Positions 19,162 to 29,337 are shown, counted from the first letter of the stretch. The stretch is DNA of 64,000 bases from JAFEBO01 sp044221315 (GCA_044221315.1 JBGAPK010000002.1:124001-188000), one strand, 5' to 3'. The notes: generated from the sequence alone by a model not told the origin. Numbers and translations: made by a program.

Positions 19162-20466
19162 TCAGCTCGGATCCACCCGTGCCCGGAAGACCGGCTGCCC
19201 GCCCTTCATCTCGACGATGACGGCCGGCTTCACCGCGTCCCGCTTCTCGTTGATCGTGATCGTGCCCGTCACGCCCTTGAAGCCCTTGGTGCTGGCGATC
19301 GCGCCGCGGAGCTTCGCCCCATCCGTCGAGTCGGCCCGGGCCATCGCGTCGAAGAGCACGCGGGCCGCGTCGTATCCGAGCGCCGCCAGCCCGTCAGGCG
19401 TTTCGCCGAACTTGGCCTTGTACGTCTTCACGAACACCTGGATCTCCGGCGTCGGCTGATCGGACGCGTAGTGGTTCGAGTAGAAACTTCCTTCGATCGC
19501 CGCGCCACCGTTCTTCGCGAGGTCCACCGAATCCCAGCCGTCGCCGCCCAGGAGCGGCATCGTCATCCCCAGCTTGCGAGCCTGGATCGCGATGTTTGCC
19601 ACGTCGGTGTAGTAGCCCGGGATGAAGAGCAACTCGGCCTTCTGCTCGCGGATCTTGGTGAGGAGCGGATTGAAGTTGCTCTCGCCCTTGTTGTACGCCT
19701 CGACCGCGACGATCTCGCCTCCCATCTTCTTGAAGTTCTTCTCGAACTCGTCCTTCAGCCCGACCGAGTACGCCGCGGCCTGGTCGAAGAGGATCGCCGC
19801 CTTCTTCACCTTGAGGTCGCTCGCCGCGAACTTCGCGCACGCGTAGCCCTGGAACGGATCAATGAAGCAGACGCGGAAGATCATGTCGCCCACGGCCGTG
19901 CACTGCGGGTTGGTGCTGCTCGGGGTGATCATCGGCACGCCGAACTGCTGCGCCACCGGCGCACCCGCCAGCGTCACGCTCGACGCGACCTCGCCCAGCA
20001 CCGCGACCACCTTGTCGCTCGTAATCAATTTCGTCACCACCGTGCCGGCCTTCTCCGGTTTGCCCTCGGTGTCCTCCGACTTCAGCACCACCTTGTGGCT
20101 CTTGCCGCCGATCTTGACACCTCCCGCGGCGTTGATCTCCTCCACGGCCAGTTTGATCCCGTTGTCGGTCGATTTGCCGAACGTTGCCTCTGCGCCCGTC
20201 AGCGAGCCGTAGTGACCTATCACCACATCCCCTCCCGAGACGCCCGGCGCGGACGTCGCGGCCGGAGCCGCGGCATTCGTGCCCGCCGTCGCTGCCACGG
20301 GAGTCTCGGTCTTTGGCGCGGGAGTGGCCGCCGCAGGCTTCGCGGCGCTCGGTGCGGTTCCGCTATCGCACCCGGCGAGCAGGCTCAGCCCCAATCCCAC
20401 CCCCGCGGACAAAACCAACGAACGAAGGAAGGAGAAACCCCGGCTGCATGTCGTGACTGCGTGCAT
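19162..20466 (-). CDS. livJ: Branched-chain amino acid ABC transporter substrate-binding lipoprotein LivJ-type
   Basis: 434 residues from the ATG at 20466; another in-frame ATG at 20490 is possible. The signal peptide ends in a lipobox, LLAGC, so the mature protein is anchored by a lipid on Cys. A spacer rich in Ala, Pro and Thr follows, then the type I periplasmic binding fold: VVIGHYGSLTGAEATFGKSTDNGIKLAVEEIN, PMITPSSTNPQCT and AALGYDAARVLFDAM. It should capture Leu, Ile, Val or a related amino acid and deliver it to LivHMGF. It is about 11 kb from those genes, with dockerin genes, a hydrolase and a regulator between. The adjacent divergent gene is the GH15 enzyme. Confidence 0.92.
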   Translation of the reverse strand: MHAVTTCSRGFSFLRSLVLSAGVGLGLSLLAGCDSGTAPSAAKPAAATPAPKTETPVAATAGTNAAAPAATSAPGVSGGDVVIGHYGSLTGAEATFGKSTDNGIKLAVEEINAAGGVKIGGKSHKVVLKSEDTEGKPEKAGTVVTKLITSDKVVAVLGEVASSVTLAGAPVAQQFGVPMITPSSTNPQCTAVGDMIFRVCFIDPFQGYACAKFAASDLKVKKAAILFDQAAAYSVGLKDEFEKNFKKMGGEIVAVEAYNKGESNFNPLLTKIREQKAELLFIPGYYTDVANIAIQARKLGMTMPLLGGDGWDSVDLAKNGGAAIEGSFYSNHYASDQPTPEIQVFVKTYKAKFGETPDGLAALGYDAARVLFDAMARADSTDGAKLRGAIASTKGFKGVTGTITINEKRDAVKPAVIVEMKGGQPVFRARVDPS

Positions 20467-20715
20467 GGCTTTTGTTCCGCGAAGACCCATTGCGCGACGG
20501 ACGCCCGTCAGCTGCAGGGCCAAGTCTATCGGACTACCGCTCCGCCCACTCCACAAACCCATCCGTGCCCCGAACCAACGCCCCGCCCGGCCATGTTTCG
20601 CCGCACTTTCCACCCCTTCGCGATCTTTTTGGTTGACCCGCAATCCGCCTTCCGCGATAGTTGATCCGGCGCCCCTCCTTCCAATGACCCCCACGGCGCC
20701 AAAGGACCGAATCCG
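20467..20715. other. Divergent intergenic region between livJ and the GH15 gene
   Basis: 249 bases that must contain the 5' control sequences of both divergent genes. Near the GH15 start the sequence AAAGGA lies 9 bases before the ATG. I see no clear -10/-35 pair or operator palindrome. It also marks the switch from the mostly minus-strand half of the region (2.8-20.5 kb) to the plus-strand dockerin run. Confidence 0.5.
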
Positions 20716-23700
20716 ATGCGATTTCTGAATTCGTTGGCCGCCGTTTGCGCGGCCCTCTTCTGCACCGTCGCTCTCGCCCAGCCTTCCGCCGTCGAGCACG
20801 TCCCCGCCGCTCAGACCTTCGGCGAACCCGCCGATGTCACCCAGCGCGATCCCGACGTCCCCCGCGAGGACGAGGCCGTCGTCCTCTACTTCCGGGTCAG
20901 TTTCCAATTCACCTACGACAAGGTCTGCATCTATTACACCACCGACGGCTCAGAGCCCTCCGGCTCCTTCGGCGCGCCCGCCGGCACTTCGCAGGTCCTG
21001 AGCAACGACGCCGCGACGATCACTTTCCTCCGCAATGAAAACAGCGGCGGCACGCGCGACTGGTGGAAGGGCACGCTCCCCGCCGGCACGCGCCAGTACG
21101 CCAAAAACATCAAGTACAAGATCAGCGCTTGGAAGCCCTTCGTCGGCGGCGAGATCTTCGCCAACGGCGGCGCTTCGTACTCATTCACCAACAAGATCGC
21201 CTGGCCCGGCGCGGGCGCCGGCCAGCCCAGCCCGAGCGCCGGCTACCCACCCGTCTCCTTCTATAAGGAAGAGGCGGTGATCGGCAACACGTTCTGTGCC
21301 GCGCAGCTCGATCAGAATGGGACCTATTACGACTTCCACTTCCCCACGCCCGGCGGCGTCTACGGCGTCGGCACCCGGAACGAGGGATACACCGACGGCC
21401 TCGATACCTTTCCCGCAGGCCTCCCCGCCGGATGGCGCGGCCAGATGCACCTGAACCAAGCCATGGTCGGCCTGCGCGTCGATGGCACCACGCACTGGCT
21501 CAGCAACCCCAGCGGCGTTTCCTTCGACAGCGTCGCGCAGTCTTACTCCACCAACGACTCGCAGACTGTGTCCACCAGCCAGCGCCTTTACGCGGGCGGC
21601 AACAACATCAACGTCCAGCAGTTCGACTTCGCGCCGATGGGAATCACCTTCCCCACCGACGCCGGCAATAACCCGCAGCGCCACATCCTTGCCAAGCGCG
21701 TCATTCTCACCAACAACGGCGCATCCTCCAAGGACGTCGGCGTCTACTTCTACATGGACCCCGCGCTCAACGGGGGCGACAACTACGAAGCCATGTTCTT
21801 CGACTCCGCCCGCGGCACCATGTGCGCGTTCGACAAGACCTACCGCATCGTGACCGGCACGGGCACCGGCTTCTCCACCCCGGACGAATACAACCCGACC
21901 ACCTCCGGCGGCTACGAGAAGAACAATGCTCTCTACCTCGCCGCCTCGATGAAAGTGCTCTCAAGCCCCGGCGCCTCCGGCGGCACGACCACCGCGGAAT
22001 CCTGGCGGGACACCTCGGCCGACAACGGTCAGGGCTGGATGGGAGCCAAGATCACCCTTGCCGCCGGCGCAACGAAGGAAATCGACTTCGTCATGGTCGG
22101 CGCCCACCAGCGCCCGATCCCGGCGACCGACACGATCTATGACGACCTGGTCGTCCCCGTACTGAACTGGTTCACCTCGACCTCCGTCGCCGCCCGCCAG
22201 GCCGACACCGACACCTATTGGTTCAACTGGCTCAACGGCTCGACCACCGCCAGCACGCCCGACGCCAACTACAACCGCCTCTTTAAGCGCGGTCTGCTCT
22301 GCACCGCGCTCCACTGCGACGGCTTTAACGGCGGCGTGATCGCCGGCTTCCACAACGGCGCGTATCCGTATGTCTGGCCGCGCGATGCCGTGTACGCGGC
22401 CATCACGATGGCACGCACCGGTCACCTCGCCGAGTCCTTCAACGTTTACAAATGGATGCGAGACACCTGCTACCGCGACTTTGAGAACTGGAACGCGGGC
22501 AACACGCCCCCCGGCAATTACATCGGCAGCACTCCCTTCTACGGCAGCCGCAAGGGCTATTGGAAACAGAAATACAGCACCGACGGCTACGTGATCTGGG
22601 GCGCGCCGCAGATCGATGAAACCGCCGTGCTGCCGTGGGGCCTCTACTACCACTACCAGATGAACGCCGACGCCGGTCTGCTCGGCACCTTCGTCGATCA
22701 GATCCGCGACGCCGTCTACTCCACCACCCAGACCTCCGTCGTTGACAGCACGCGCCTTCATGTCGCCTTCGGCCTCATGTACTCCAACAACGTCTGGGAG
22801 GATTCGTACGACACGTTCAACTACAGCAACGCCAACGTGATCCGCGGCCTGCAGGATGCCGCCAACGCGTTCGACGTGCTGGGCCTCGCGTCCGAAGCCG
22901 CCAACGCCCGCAACAAGGCCAATGCGATGAAACCCGCGCTCGACGCCCGCCTCGACTGGAACGGCGAGAACACCGACATCAGCGTGCTGGGAATCGTGTA
23001 TCCCTTCGGCGTTTACTCGCCGACCGAGGCCCGAACCAATCTCGTTGTCAACCGCATCAACGGCGTCGCGACCGACACCTTCGGCAACAACCACCCCCTC
23101 GTGAACTTCTCCGGCCAGCACCAGGACACCATCAACCGCTACTGGGGCGACAACTACTGGAACGGCGGCCCGTGGTTCCTGTCCACCGCCTGGTACGGCC
23201 TCTACTACGCCGAGCGCGCCGACTTCACCGCCGGCAAGAGCGACATCGACAATCACAAATACCGCCTCGATCTCATGGTCAATCGCCTTGGCCCGATCGG
23301 ATTCGGCGCGGAACAGATCAGTTACAACAACTCGATCATGTACCCCAACTTCGTGCTCCAGACCGCATGGCCCAACGCCTGGGAGAGCATGAGCACGCTC
23401 GTCGACTGCATCATGGCCTTCCTCGACTACGCCCCCGATGCGCCGCACCAGAAGATGGTCTTCCATCCCAAGCTGCCAACCGCCTGGAACACCATGACGT
23501 TCAACAACGTCATCCTGGAGCACCAGCCGAGCGGCAGGCGCCACCAGGTTGACGTCACCGTCTCCGAGAACACCGCGCCGTCCAACTCCGACATCTTCAC
23601 CCACTCTTTCAAGAACGACAGCGGCTTCTCCCTCGCGGTCGGCACCACGGTCCGCGTCCCGCCGAACAGCGCCGTGTCTGCGGTCCTGCGCAACAGTTCG

Positions 23701-24000
23701 CCGATCCCGTTCTCGTACGACGCCTCGGTCGGCGCGGTGACGGTCAACACGTCGCTCGACACCGGCGGCAACGCGCTCACAAAGATCGTGGTCGTGACCG
23801 GTTGCCCGGCCGATCTGAATAGCGATAGCCTTGTGGAGGACACCGACTTCGTGCTGTTCGCCGCGGCATACGACATCCTGGACTGCGCCGACCCGTCCAT
23901 GCCCGCGGGCTGCCCGGCCGATCTGAACTATGACGGATTGGTGGACGACACCGATTTCGTGATCTTCGCCGCGGCGTACGACCAGTTGCTTTGCCCCTGA
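20716..24000 (+). CDS. Secreted GH15 glucoamylase-like enzyme with GC-type dockerin
   Basis: 1094 residues. The signal peptide ends VALAQ. The N-terminal region contains a chitobiase-like beta-sandwich (VCIYYTTDGSEPSGSF, residues about 70-90) and then the large beta-sandwich that precedes the catalytic barrel in bacterial GH15 enzymes. The (alpha/alpha)6 domain is marked by NGAYPYVWPRDAVYAAITMA near residue 550, GAPQIDETAVLPWGLYYHY near 635 (its Glu is a candidate catalytic residue) and QTAWPNAWESMSTLVD near 890. Expected activity is exo-cleavage of alpha-1,4- or related glucans to release glucose outside the cell. The C-terminal dockerin has loops ADLNSDSLVEDTDF (Ser replaces Gly) and ADLNYDGLVDDTDF joined by DCADPSMPAGCP. 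First gene of the twelve-gene plus-strand tagged run. Confidence 0.9.
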   Translation: MRFLNSLAAVCAALFCTVALAQPSAVEHVPAAQTFGEPADVTQRDPDVPREDEAVVLYFRVSFQFTYDKVCIYYTTDGSEPSGSFGAPAGTSQVLSNDAATITFLRNENSGGTRDWWKGTLPAGTRQYAKNIKYKISAWKPFVGGEIFANGGASYSFTNKIAWPGAGAGQPSPSAGYPPVSFYKEEAVIGNTFCAAQLDQNGTYYDFHFPTPGGVYGVGTRNEGYTDGLDTFPAGLPAGWRGQMHLNQAMVGLRVDGTTHWLSNPSGVSFDSVAQSYSTNDSQTVSTSQRLYAGGNNINVQQFDFAPMGITFPTDAGNNPQRHILAKRVILTNNGASSKDVGVYFYMDPALNGGDNYEAMFFDSARGTMCAFDKTYRIVTGTGTGFSTPDEYNPTTSGGYEKNNALYLAASMKVLSSPGASGGTTTAESWRDTSADNGQGWMGAKITLAAGATKEIDFVMVGAHQRPIPATDTIYDDLVVPVLNWFTSTSVAARQADTDTYWFNWLNGSTTASTPDANYNRLFKRGLLCTALHCDGFNGGVIAGFHNGAYPYVWPRDAVYAAITMARTGHLAESFNVYKWMRDTCYRDFENWNAGNTPPGNYIGSTPFYGSRKGYWKQKYSTDGYVIWGAPQIDETAVLPWGLYYHYQMNADAGLLGTFVDQIRDAVYSTTQTSVVDSTRLHVAFGLMYSNNVWEDSYDTFNYSNANVIRGLQDAANAFDVLGLASEAANARNKANAMKPALDARLDWNGENTDISVLGIVYPFGVYSPTEARTNLVVNRINGVATDTFGNNHPLVNFSGQHQDTINRYWGDNYWNGGPWFLSTAWYGLYYAERADFTAGKSDIDNHKYRLDLMVNRLGPIGFGAEQISYNNSIMYPNFVLQTAWPNAWESMSTLVDCIMAFLDYAPDAPHQKMVFHPKLPTAWNTMTFNNVILEHQPSGRRHQVDVTVSENTAPSNSDIFTHSFKNDSGFSLAVGTTVRVPPNSAVSAVLRNSSPIPFSYDASVGAVTVNTSLDTGGNALTKIVVVTGCPADLNSDSLVEDTDFVLFAAAYDILDCADPSMPAGCPADLNYDGLVDDTDFVIFAAAYDQLLCP

Positions 24001-24142
24001 GCCCGGCAAGTCTGGTCGCGTCCAATAACCCCGAATCGGCCTCCTCGTCGCCCTGATTCCGGTGATACCCAGGACAATCGGGTTTTGTTCTTGACCTCGC
24101 AGTCGCCTCGACGACAATGACCTCTCGAATAGGAGGGTCTCC

Positions 24143-25390
24143 ATGCAGCACAGAGCGATCGCCGCGGCCGGTTGTCTTGCCTCATTTCTGTTGCCCGCGC
24201 TCTGTCCGGCACAGTCGCTCGTCGGCGCCAAGGTTCACGAAGGCTCCACCATCGAACTGATCGTCATCGATCCGGTAACGGGCACGCACCTGCCGTACAT
24301 GTCCTTCACTGCGACGGGGAGCGTTGATCTGTATTACATGGGCGCCATGCCCGATTCCACGCTCATCGGCAACATCTGGTACGACGACGGCACCGCCAAT
24401 CAACCCGGAAAACTCATTACGATCAACCCCTTCTCCGGCGCGGTTTCCATGGTCGCGTTCGGAGCGCCTCTTACAAACGCCTTTGTCGAGGGCATCGACT
24501 ATTCGCCGCGGCACAACGCCCTGCTGGTCGCCTTCGGCGCCAAAGGAAACTTCGGAACCAATCGCCTCGCCCTTGTGAACAGCACCGACGCCTCGGTCAT
24601 ATCCGCGAGCGGAACGCTTTCCGGCGTGACCGACCTCGACTACGTCCTCAGTTCCGCTACCGAAGACCTGTTTCTCGATCTGAACGCCGGCAGCAACCCC
24701 CGCGTGAAGCATCTCACGGCGCTGTTTCCAAATCCGGCGCTCGGCGCGTTCGCATCGCCCCCCACGAATCTGACCTATAAGGACGGCGCAATCCACCCGA
24801 CAACCGGCGAGATCATCTTCACGGTCGATCAGGGCGCACGCCTCGCCCGCCTGGTCGGAAACGCGTATTCGTTCGGGTCTGTTCTCGCCGACGGCATCCA
24901 CGTCCGAGGGCTCGCCTGGGCCAACCTCCCCCCCAAGAGCCTGATCCCCGAATTCGCCGGCGTCTGCCCCGGTGATTCCACCACGATCACGGTTACCCCC
25001 GTGGGGACTCCGCCCTTCACCTACAAGTGGTTCAAGGACAATGGCGAGATCGACGCGATCGCCAACCCCTCCGCCGCCACCGATTCGCTCTCCATCACCA
25101 ACGCCGGCGCCGGCACCGAGGGCAACTACCACTGCCTGATCACCAACGCGATCGGAAATCACACCAGCGCGGACATTCCGTTCATCCTTTGCCGCGCAGA
25201 CTTCAACTGCGACGGAGGAGTCGATGATGCCGACTTCGGGGCGTTTGTGATCGCGTACAACATCCTCGACTGCGCCGACCCCGCGATGCCGCCCGGCTGT
25301 CCCGCCGACCTGAACGCCGACGGCGTCGTCGACGACGGCGACTTCACTTCATTTGTTCAGGCGTACAACCGCCTTCTGTGCGGGGCCTGA
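24143..25390 (+). CDS. Secreted Ig-like dockerin protein, paralogue of 8275-9543
   Basis: 415 residues; AGGAGGG precedes the ATG. Signal peptide to about ALCPAQ. The mature protein opens SLVGAKVHEGSTIELIVIDP and shares with the 8275 gene the segments EGIDYSPRHNALLVAFGA, GNFGTNRLALVNSTDASV and ATEDLFLDLNA, an Ig-like region (GVCPGDSTTITVTPVG to NYHCLITNAIG) and the C-terminal ending NRLLCG rather than LLCP. The dockerin loops are ADFNCDGGVDDADF and ADLNADGVVDDGDF, joined by DCADPAMPPGCP. The pair clearly arose by duplication and now sits about 15 kb apart on opposite strands. Function unknown; the N-terminal domain may be a beta-propeller. Confidence 0.86.
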   Translation: MQHRAIAAAGCLASFLLPALCPAQSLVGAKVHEGSTIELIVIDPVTGTHLPYMSFTATGSVDLYYMGAMPDSTLIGNIWYDDGTANQPGKLITINPFSGAVSMVAFGAPLTNAFVEGIDYSPRHNALLVAFGAKGNFGTNRLALVNSTDASVISASGTLSGVTDLDYVLSSATEDLFLDLNAGSNPRVKHLTALFPNPALGAFASPPTNLTYKDGAIHPTTGEIIFTVDQGARLARLVGNAYSFGSVLADGIHVRGLAWANLPPKSLIPEFAGVCPGDSTTITVTPVGTPPFTYKWFKDNGEIDAIANPSAATDSLSITNAGAGTEGNYHCLITNAIGNHTSADIPFILCRADFNCDGGVDDADFGAFVIAYNILDCADPAMPPGCPADLNADGVVDDGDFTSFVQAYNRLLCGA

Positions 25391-25667
25391 ACTCCAACGG
25401 CGTTCCCGCTCGAATTCCGGGGGTTCTGCCCGCAATTCGTTCGCGGCGGGCAAGACCAGCGACCCGAGCCGGCCTTTCCCGGGCGAAACGCCTGTTCTGA
25501 AGCAACACCATGATGCAGTTCCGGCGGCGGCGTCCAAATCGGTCGCGGCAAATTCGCATGAAAGCCCTGCGGTTCGGGCGGGTTTTTCACACTTATTGCC
25601 TTGGCGCGCACCGAGGCCTCCTCTAGACTGAATTTGGGGAATCCCGCCGTATCCACGGGGAGGTCTT

Positions 25668-26459
25668 ATGAAAACTATGGCGTTCGTACTTGGTGTCGTA
25701 TCGGCCCCGCTGTTCACCCGGGCCGACTTTGTGTATTTCCACGGCAACTCGACCGACGAGGCCGCCTGGCAGGCCGCGGCGGGCGGCAACGTGCCGGTGG
25801 AGCAATTCGAGTCCTACTACGCCATCGGAAGTCCTTTCGGAGGCCCGAGCGATCAGGTCAAGGCGCTCCCGGCTCTCGGCATCGTCTTCGATTCGTCCAT
25901 CCCCGGCGCGTATCCCGGGGTCTATACCAACACGTTCCAGGCGCACTCCGGCACGAACCAACTCGCCAACTTCGGCGGCGGGCTGGGCGACTTCGCCGAC
26001 TACAACATCCGCCCCGAACCGGGCAAGGCCATTTACGCGATGGGCTTGTGGCAGTGCGACCCACAGGGCGATCTGACGCTCGACGCCTTCGATGCCAACG
26101 GCGCGCTCGTGGGCTCCATCGTTGCCCACATCAACGACGGCAGCGGGAACAGCTTTGCGGGGTTCACGTCCACCGTCCCCATCACGCTCGTCATCGTCCG
26201 GGGAGCCGAGGGAGACGGATGGAATCATCTCGATGATCTGCAGGTTGTCTCCCTCGCGAAGTGCCCGTGCGACGTGAACTTTGACCGCCTCGTGGACGAT
26301 TCCGATTTCGTCATATTTGTCGGAGCCTACGACACGCTTGACTGTGCCGATCCCTCGATGCCCGCGGGCTGCCCCGCTGATTTCAATAGCGACGGTCTGG
26401 TGGACGACACTGATTTCGTCATCTTTGTGGGGGCGTACAACGAGTTGCTTTGCCCTTGA
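25668..26459 (+). CDS. Secreted anchor-type beta-sandwich protein with GC-type dockerin
   Basis: 263 residues; GGGGAGG precedes the ATG. The signal peptide ends near LFTRA. Residues about 19-195 form a single domain (DFVYFHGNSTDEAAWQAAAG, then VEQFESY and IVFDSSIPGAYPGVYTN, ending with HLDDLQVVSL) resembling the lectin-like beta-sandwiches found on PEP-CTERM proteins; no enzyme motif is visible. The dockerin has loops CDVNFDRLVDDSDF and ADFNSDGLVDDTDF joined by DCADPSMPAGCP. Its DNA over the last loop is nearly identical to that of the next gene (26710-29337), with a 29-base identical run at 26427-26455. Confidence 0.85.
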   Translation: MKTMAFVLGVVSAPLFTRADFVYFHGNSTDEAAWQAAAGGNVPVEQFESYYAIGSPFGGPSDQVKALPALGIVFDSSIPGAYPGVYTNTFQAHSGTNQLANFGGGLGDFADYNIRPEPGKAIYAMGLWQCDPQGDLTLDAFDANGALVGSIVAHINDGSGNSFAGFTSTVPITLVIVRGAEGDGWNHLDDLQVVSLAKCPCDVNFDRLVDDSDFVIFVGAYDTLDCADPSMPAGCPADFNSDGLVDDTDFVIFVGAYNELLCP

Positions 26460-26709
26460 ATGTTTGTACACCGCAACTCCACAAACCCGGAAACCGCCTC
26501 CCACGTTCTCGGACCGCGCCAACATCGGCACGTCCGCGCGAAATCTCCGCACCAAACCGGCCGCCGCCACGCCTCCAGATGGGACCAATCCGTCGCTCGC
26601 CAGGATTCCCACAAGTCGTTGTTGTCCCTCCGCGAATTCGTGATAGCCTGGGATCCACGTAGCAATCGCCCGCACTCGGCCGCTTCCACGATGGGCCTCT
26701 GGAGAATTC

Positions 26710-29337
26710 ATGACGCTCGACGACCGGACCGTGTGCCGCACTTCCATACTCACCTTCGCCGCGGTTCGCTTCTGGCTCGTCGCGCTCTCGTTCCTGGCGC
26801 CGCTGCTGTCATCCGTCGCCTCCGCCCAATGCGTCCCCACCTGGCTTCCCGGCGAAGGAATACCCGGCGTCTCGGGCACGATCAACGCGCTCGTCAAGTA
26901 CGACGACGGCACAGGCGAGAAGCTCTACGCCGCGGGCGCGTTCACGACCGCAGGCACTTCCACCGCCGCGCGAATCGCTGTCTGGGACGGTGCCGAGTGG
27001 CAGCCCTTGGGCTCCGGGCTTGCGAGCACCTGCTTCGCGCTCGCGGTCTTCAACGGCAAGCTGTACGCCGCTGGTGATTTCACCGTCGCGGGAGGCGTCA
27101 CCGTCGAGCGGATCGCGTCGTGGGACGGCACAGCATGGGCGGCACTTCCCGGCGCAACGTTCACCGGCATCTCGCGACGCCCGCAGGCGATGATCGTGCA
27201 CAACAACGAACTGATCGTCGCCGGATCCTTCACGAACGCCGGCGGCAATGTCGCGAACAGCATCACCGCGTTCAACGGCACGACGTGGCGTTCGCTTGGC
27301 ACCGGCATGACCGACAACGGTGGCGATCCGGCCACCATCCGCGCCCTGGCGGTCTTCAACGGCGAGTTGTACGCGACGGGCACGTTCGACACTGCCGGAG
27401 GCCTCCCGGCGCAGAACATCGCGAAGTGGAACGGGACGCAGTGGTCGGCATTGACCTCAGGAATCGACTCCACGACCGGCGGCTACGCGCTCCAGGTCTT
27501 CGGAAGCGAGTTGTTTGTTGGAGGTGCCTTCAACAACGCCGGGGGCATTCCATCCGCACGCGCCGCGAGGTGGAACGGCACGCAGTGGTCTGCGGCACCG
27601 ATCGGCACGTCGGGACTGGTCTCGGCGCTTGGCATCCACTCCGGTCAGCTCTATGCAGGAGGTACGTTTCAATTCTCCGGGAACAACCGAGGGTTCGCCC
27701 GCTGGAACGGCACGGCCTTCGTCGCGGAAGCCACGGATCTGGATTCAGGCGGCATCAACGCGTTCGCCACTTTCGACAACGACCTGGTCGCCGCGGGCTC
27801 GTTCCTCGCCGTCAACGGGCTTGATGTGAACCGCATCTCCCGATATGCCGGCGTGCTGCCGTGGCGCACCTTCGGCTCGGGCTTCAACTCGCCCGTCCGG
27901 GCGATCGTGTCCCGGCCCGGCGAACTGATCATCGCTGGCAGTTTCACCACCATCGACGCCAAGCCCATTCGGCATGTGGTGCGTTGGGATGGCGCTGCAT
28001 GGTCTGAGGTCGGCGCGGGCGGCATCAACAGCAACAACACCAGCGGAGTCCGCACGCTCATCGACTTCCAGGGGAGCCTCTACGCGGGCGGCGCATTCCA
28101 GAACACCGCCAACAGCAGCATCCCTTCCATGTTCGCACGGTTCGACGGCACCAACTGGGTGAAGGTCGGAACCGCCTTCAACGCTGGCAGCGGACGGGAT
28201 GTCAACGCGACGGCGGTCTACAACAACCAGCTGGTGCTCGCCGGATCGTTCTCGAATCTGCTCGGCGACTCCGATATGGACAACATCGCGGCATGGAATG
28301 GCACGGCCTATTCCCCGATCGGCACCGGTCTCGGCGGAGAGGTCTTTGCGCTGGCCGTGCACAACGGCGAGTTGTACGCGGGCGGCAGGATCACCTCGGC
28401 CGGAGGGAACACCGCGATTATCAACATCGCCAAGTGGAACGGAACGAGTTGGACAGCCGTCGGCCAGGGGCTGAGTAACTATGTCTTCGCGCTCTTCGTT
28501 TGGAACGGTTCGCTCTACGCAGCGGGCCAGTTCAACGATTCGGGCGGCACGCCGATGCGCGGCATCGCACGTTGGAACGGCGCAGCGTGGAGTGCGGTTG
28601 GCGGCAGCCTGAACGCCGGAGGCACGGCCTACGCGCTCGGCGAGTTCAACGGCTCGCTCGTGGTGATGGGCGACTTCACCAAGACTGTCGGGAACGACAA
28701 CTTCAACCGCGTCGCCCTGTGGTCGGGATCGGCGTGGTCGGGCTTTGGAACAGGTCTTTCGGGTAGTGCCGCTGGCGTTGCACCCTTCGCTGGCGCAATC
28801 GGTGTACTCAACGGCGAGTTGTACATTGGTAGCGACGCCCTCAGCGCCGGCGGCGAGATCTCTGCGTACTTGGCCCACTGGGGAAGCCTCGAACCCTGCA
28901 TCCAGAGCAGCCCGGTTCCCGGTTCCATTTGCCGAGGGGGCGATTTCACGTTTAACGTCGCCGCAACCGGCAAGCCCGCTCTGCACTATCAGTGGCGCTT
29001 GAACAACGAAGACATCCTCAACGCCAATGGTCCCAGTTACACCGTGACGGACGCCTCCGAAGACGACGAGGGAATCTACGACTGCTTCATCACCAACGAT
29101 TTTGGCGACGCGACCAGCGAAGGCGCATCGCTCCAACTGTGCGACGCCGATCTTGATTGCTCCGACCTGGTCGACGACTCAGATTTCACCATCTTCGTCT
29201 TCGCGTACAACATCCTCGATTGCGCCGATCCCTCGATGCCCGCGGGCTGTTCCGCCGATTTCAACCGAGATGGCCTCGTGGACGACGCCGATTTCGTCAC
29301 CTTCGTGGGGGCGTACAACGAGTTGCTTTGCCCCTAG
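26710..29337 (+). CDS. Large secreted repeat (propeller-like) protein with Ig-like domain and GC-type dockerin
   Basis: 875 residues; GGAG lies 5 bases before the ATG. A long signal peptide ends at SVASAQ. Residues about 45-720 consist of about fourteen degenerate repeats of some 45-50 residues with the pattern LYAAGxF...GG......IAxWxGxxWxxLGxG, alternating a W-N-G-T strand with a G-G-x-F strand. These predict a beta-propeller or pair of propellers, as in delta-60-repeat proteins. An Ig-like module follows (SICRGGDFTFNVAATG to YDCFITNDFG), then the dockerin (ADLDCSDLVDDSDF, with Ser-Asp in place of Asp-Gly, and ADFNRDGLVDDADF, joined by DCADPSMPAGCS). Probably a cell-surface binding protein. 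Confidence 0.86.
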   Translation: MTLDDRTVCRTSILTFAAVRFWLVALSFLAPLLSSVASAQCVPTWLPGEGIPGVSGTINALVKYDDGTGEKLYAAGAFTTAGTSTAARIAVWDGAEWQPLGSGLASTCFALAVFNGKLYAAGDFTVAGGVTVERIASWDGTAWAALPGATFTGISRRPQAMIVHNNELIVAGSFTNAGGNVANSITAFNGTTWRSLGTGMTDNGGDPATIRALAVFNGELYATGTFDTAGGLPAQNIAKWNGTQWSALTSGIDSTTGGYALQVFGSELFVGGAFNNAGGIPSARAARWNGTQWSAAPIGTSGLVSALGIHSGQLYAGGTFQFSGNNRGFARWNGTAFVAEATDLDSGGINAFATFDNDLVAAGSFLAVNGLDVNRISRYAGVLPWRTFGSGFNSPVRAIVSRPGELIIAGSFTTIDAKPIRHVVRWDGAAWSEVGAGGINSNNTSGVRTLIDFQGSLYAGGAFQNTANSSIPSMFARFDGTNWVKVGTAFNAGSGRDVNATAVYNNQLVLAGSFSNLLGDSDMDNIAAWNGTAYSPIGTGLGGEVFALAVHNGELYAGGRITSAGGNTAIINIAKWNGTSWTAVGQGLSNYVFALFVWNGSLYAAGQFNDSGGTPMRGIARWNGAAWSAVGGSLNAGGTAYALGEFNGSLVVMGDFTKTVGNDNFNRVALWSGSAWSGFGTGLSGSAAGVAPFAGAIGVLNGELYIGSDALSAGGEISAYLAHWGSLEPCIQSSPVPGSICRGGDFTFNVAATGKPALHYQWRLNNEDILNANGPSYTVTDASEDDEGIYDCFITNDFGDATSEGASLQLCDADLDCSDLVDDSDFTIFVFAYNILDCADPSMPAGCSADFNRDGLVDDADFVTFVGAYNELLCP

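Noticed and set aside
21961..24231. Very long open frame on the minus strand opposite the GH15 gene
   Set aside because: Mirror of a GC-rich gene: its product is Val/Gly/Arg-rich with no domain, while the plus strand encodes clear GH15 motifs and a dockerin.
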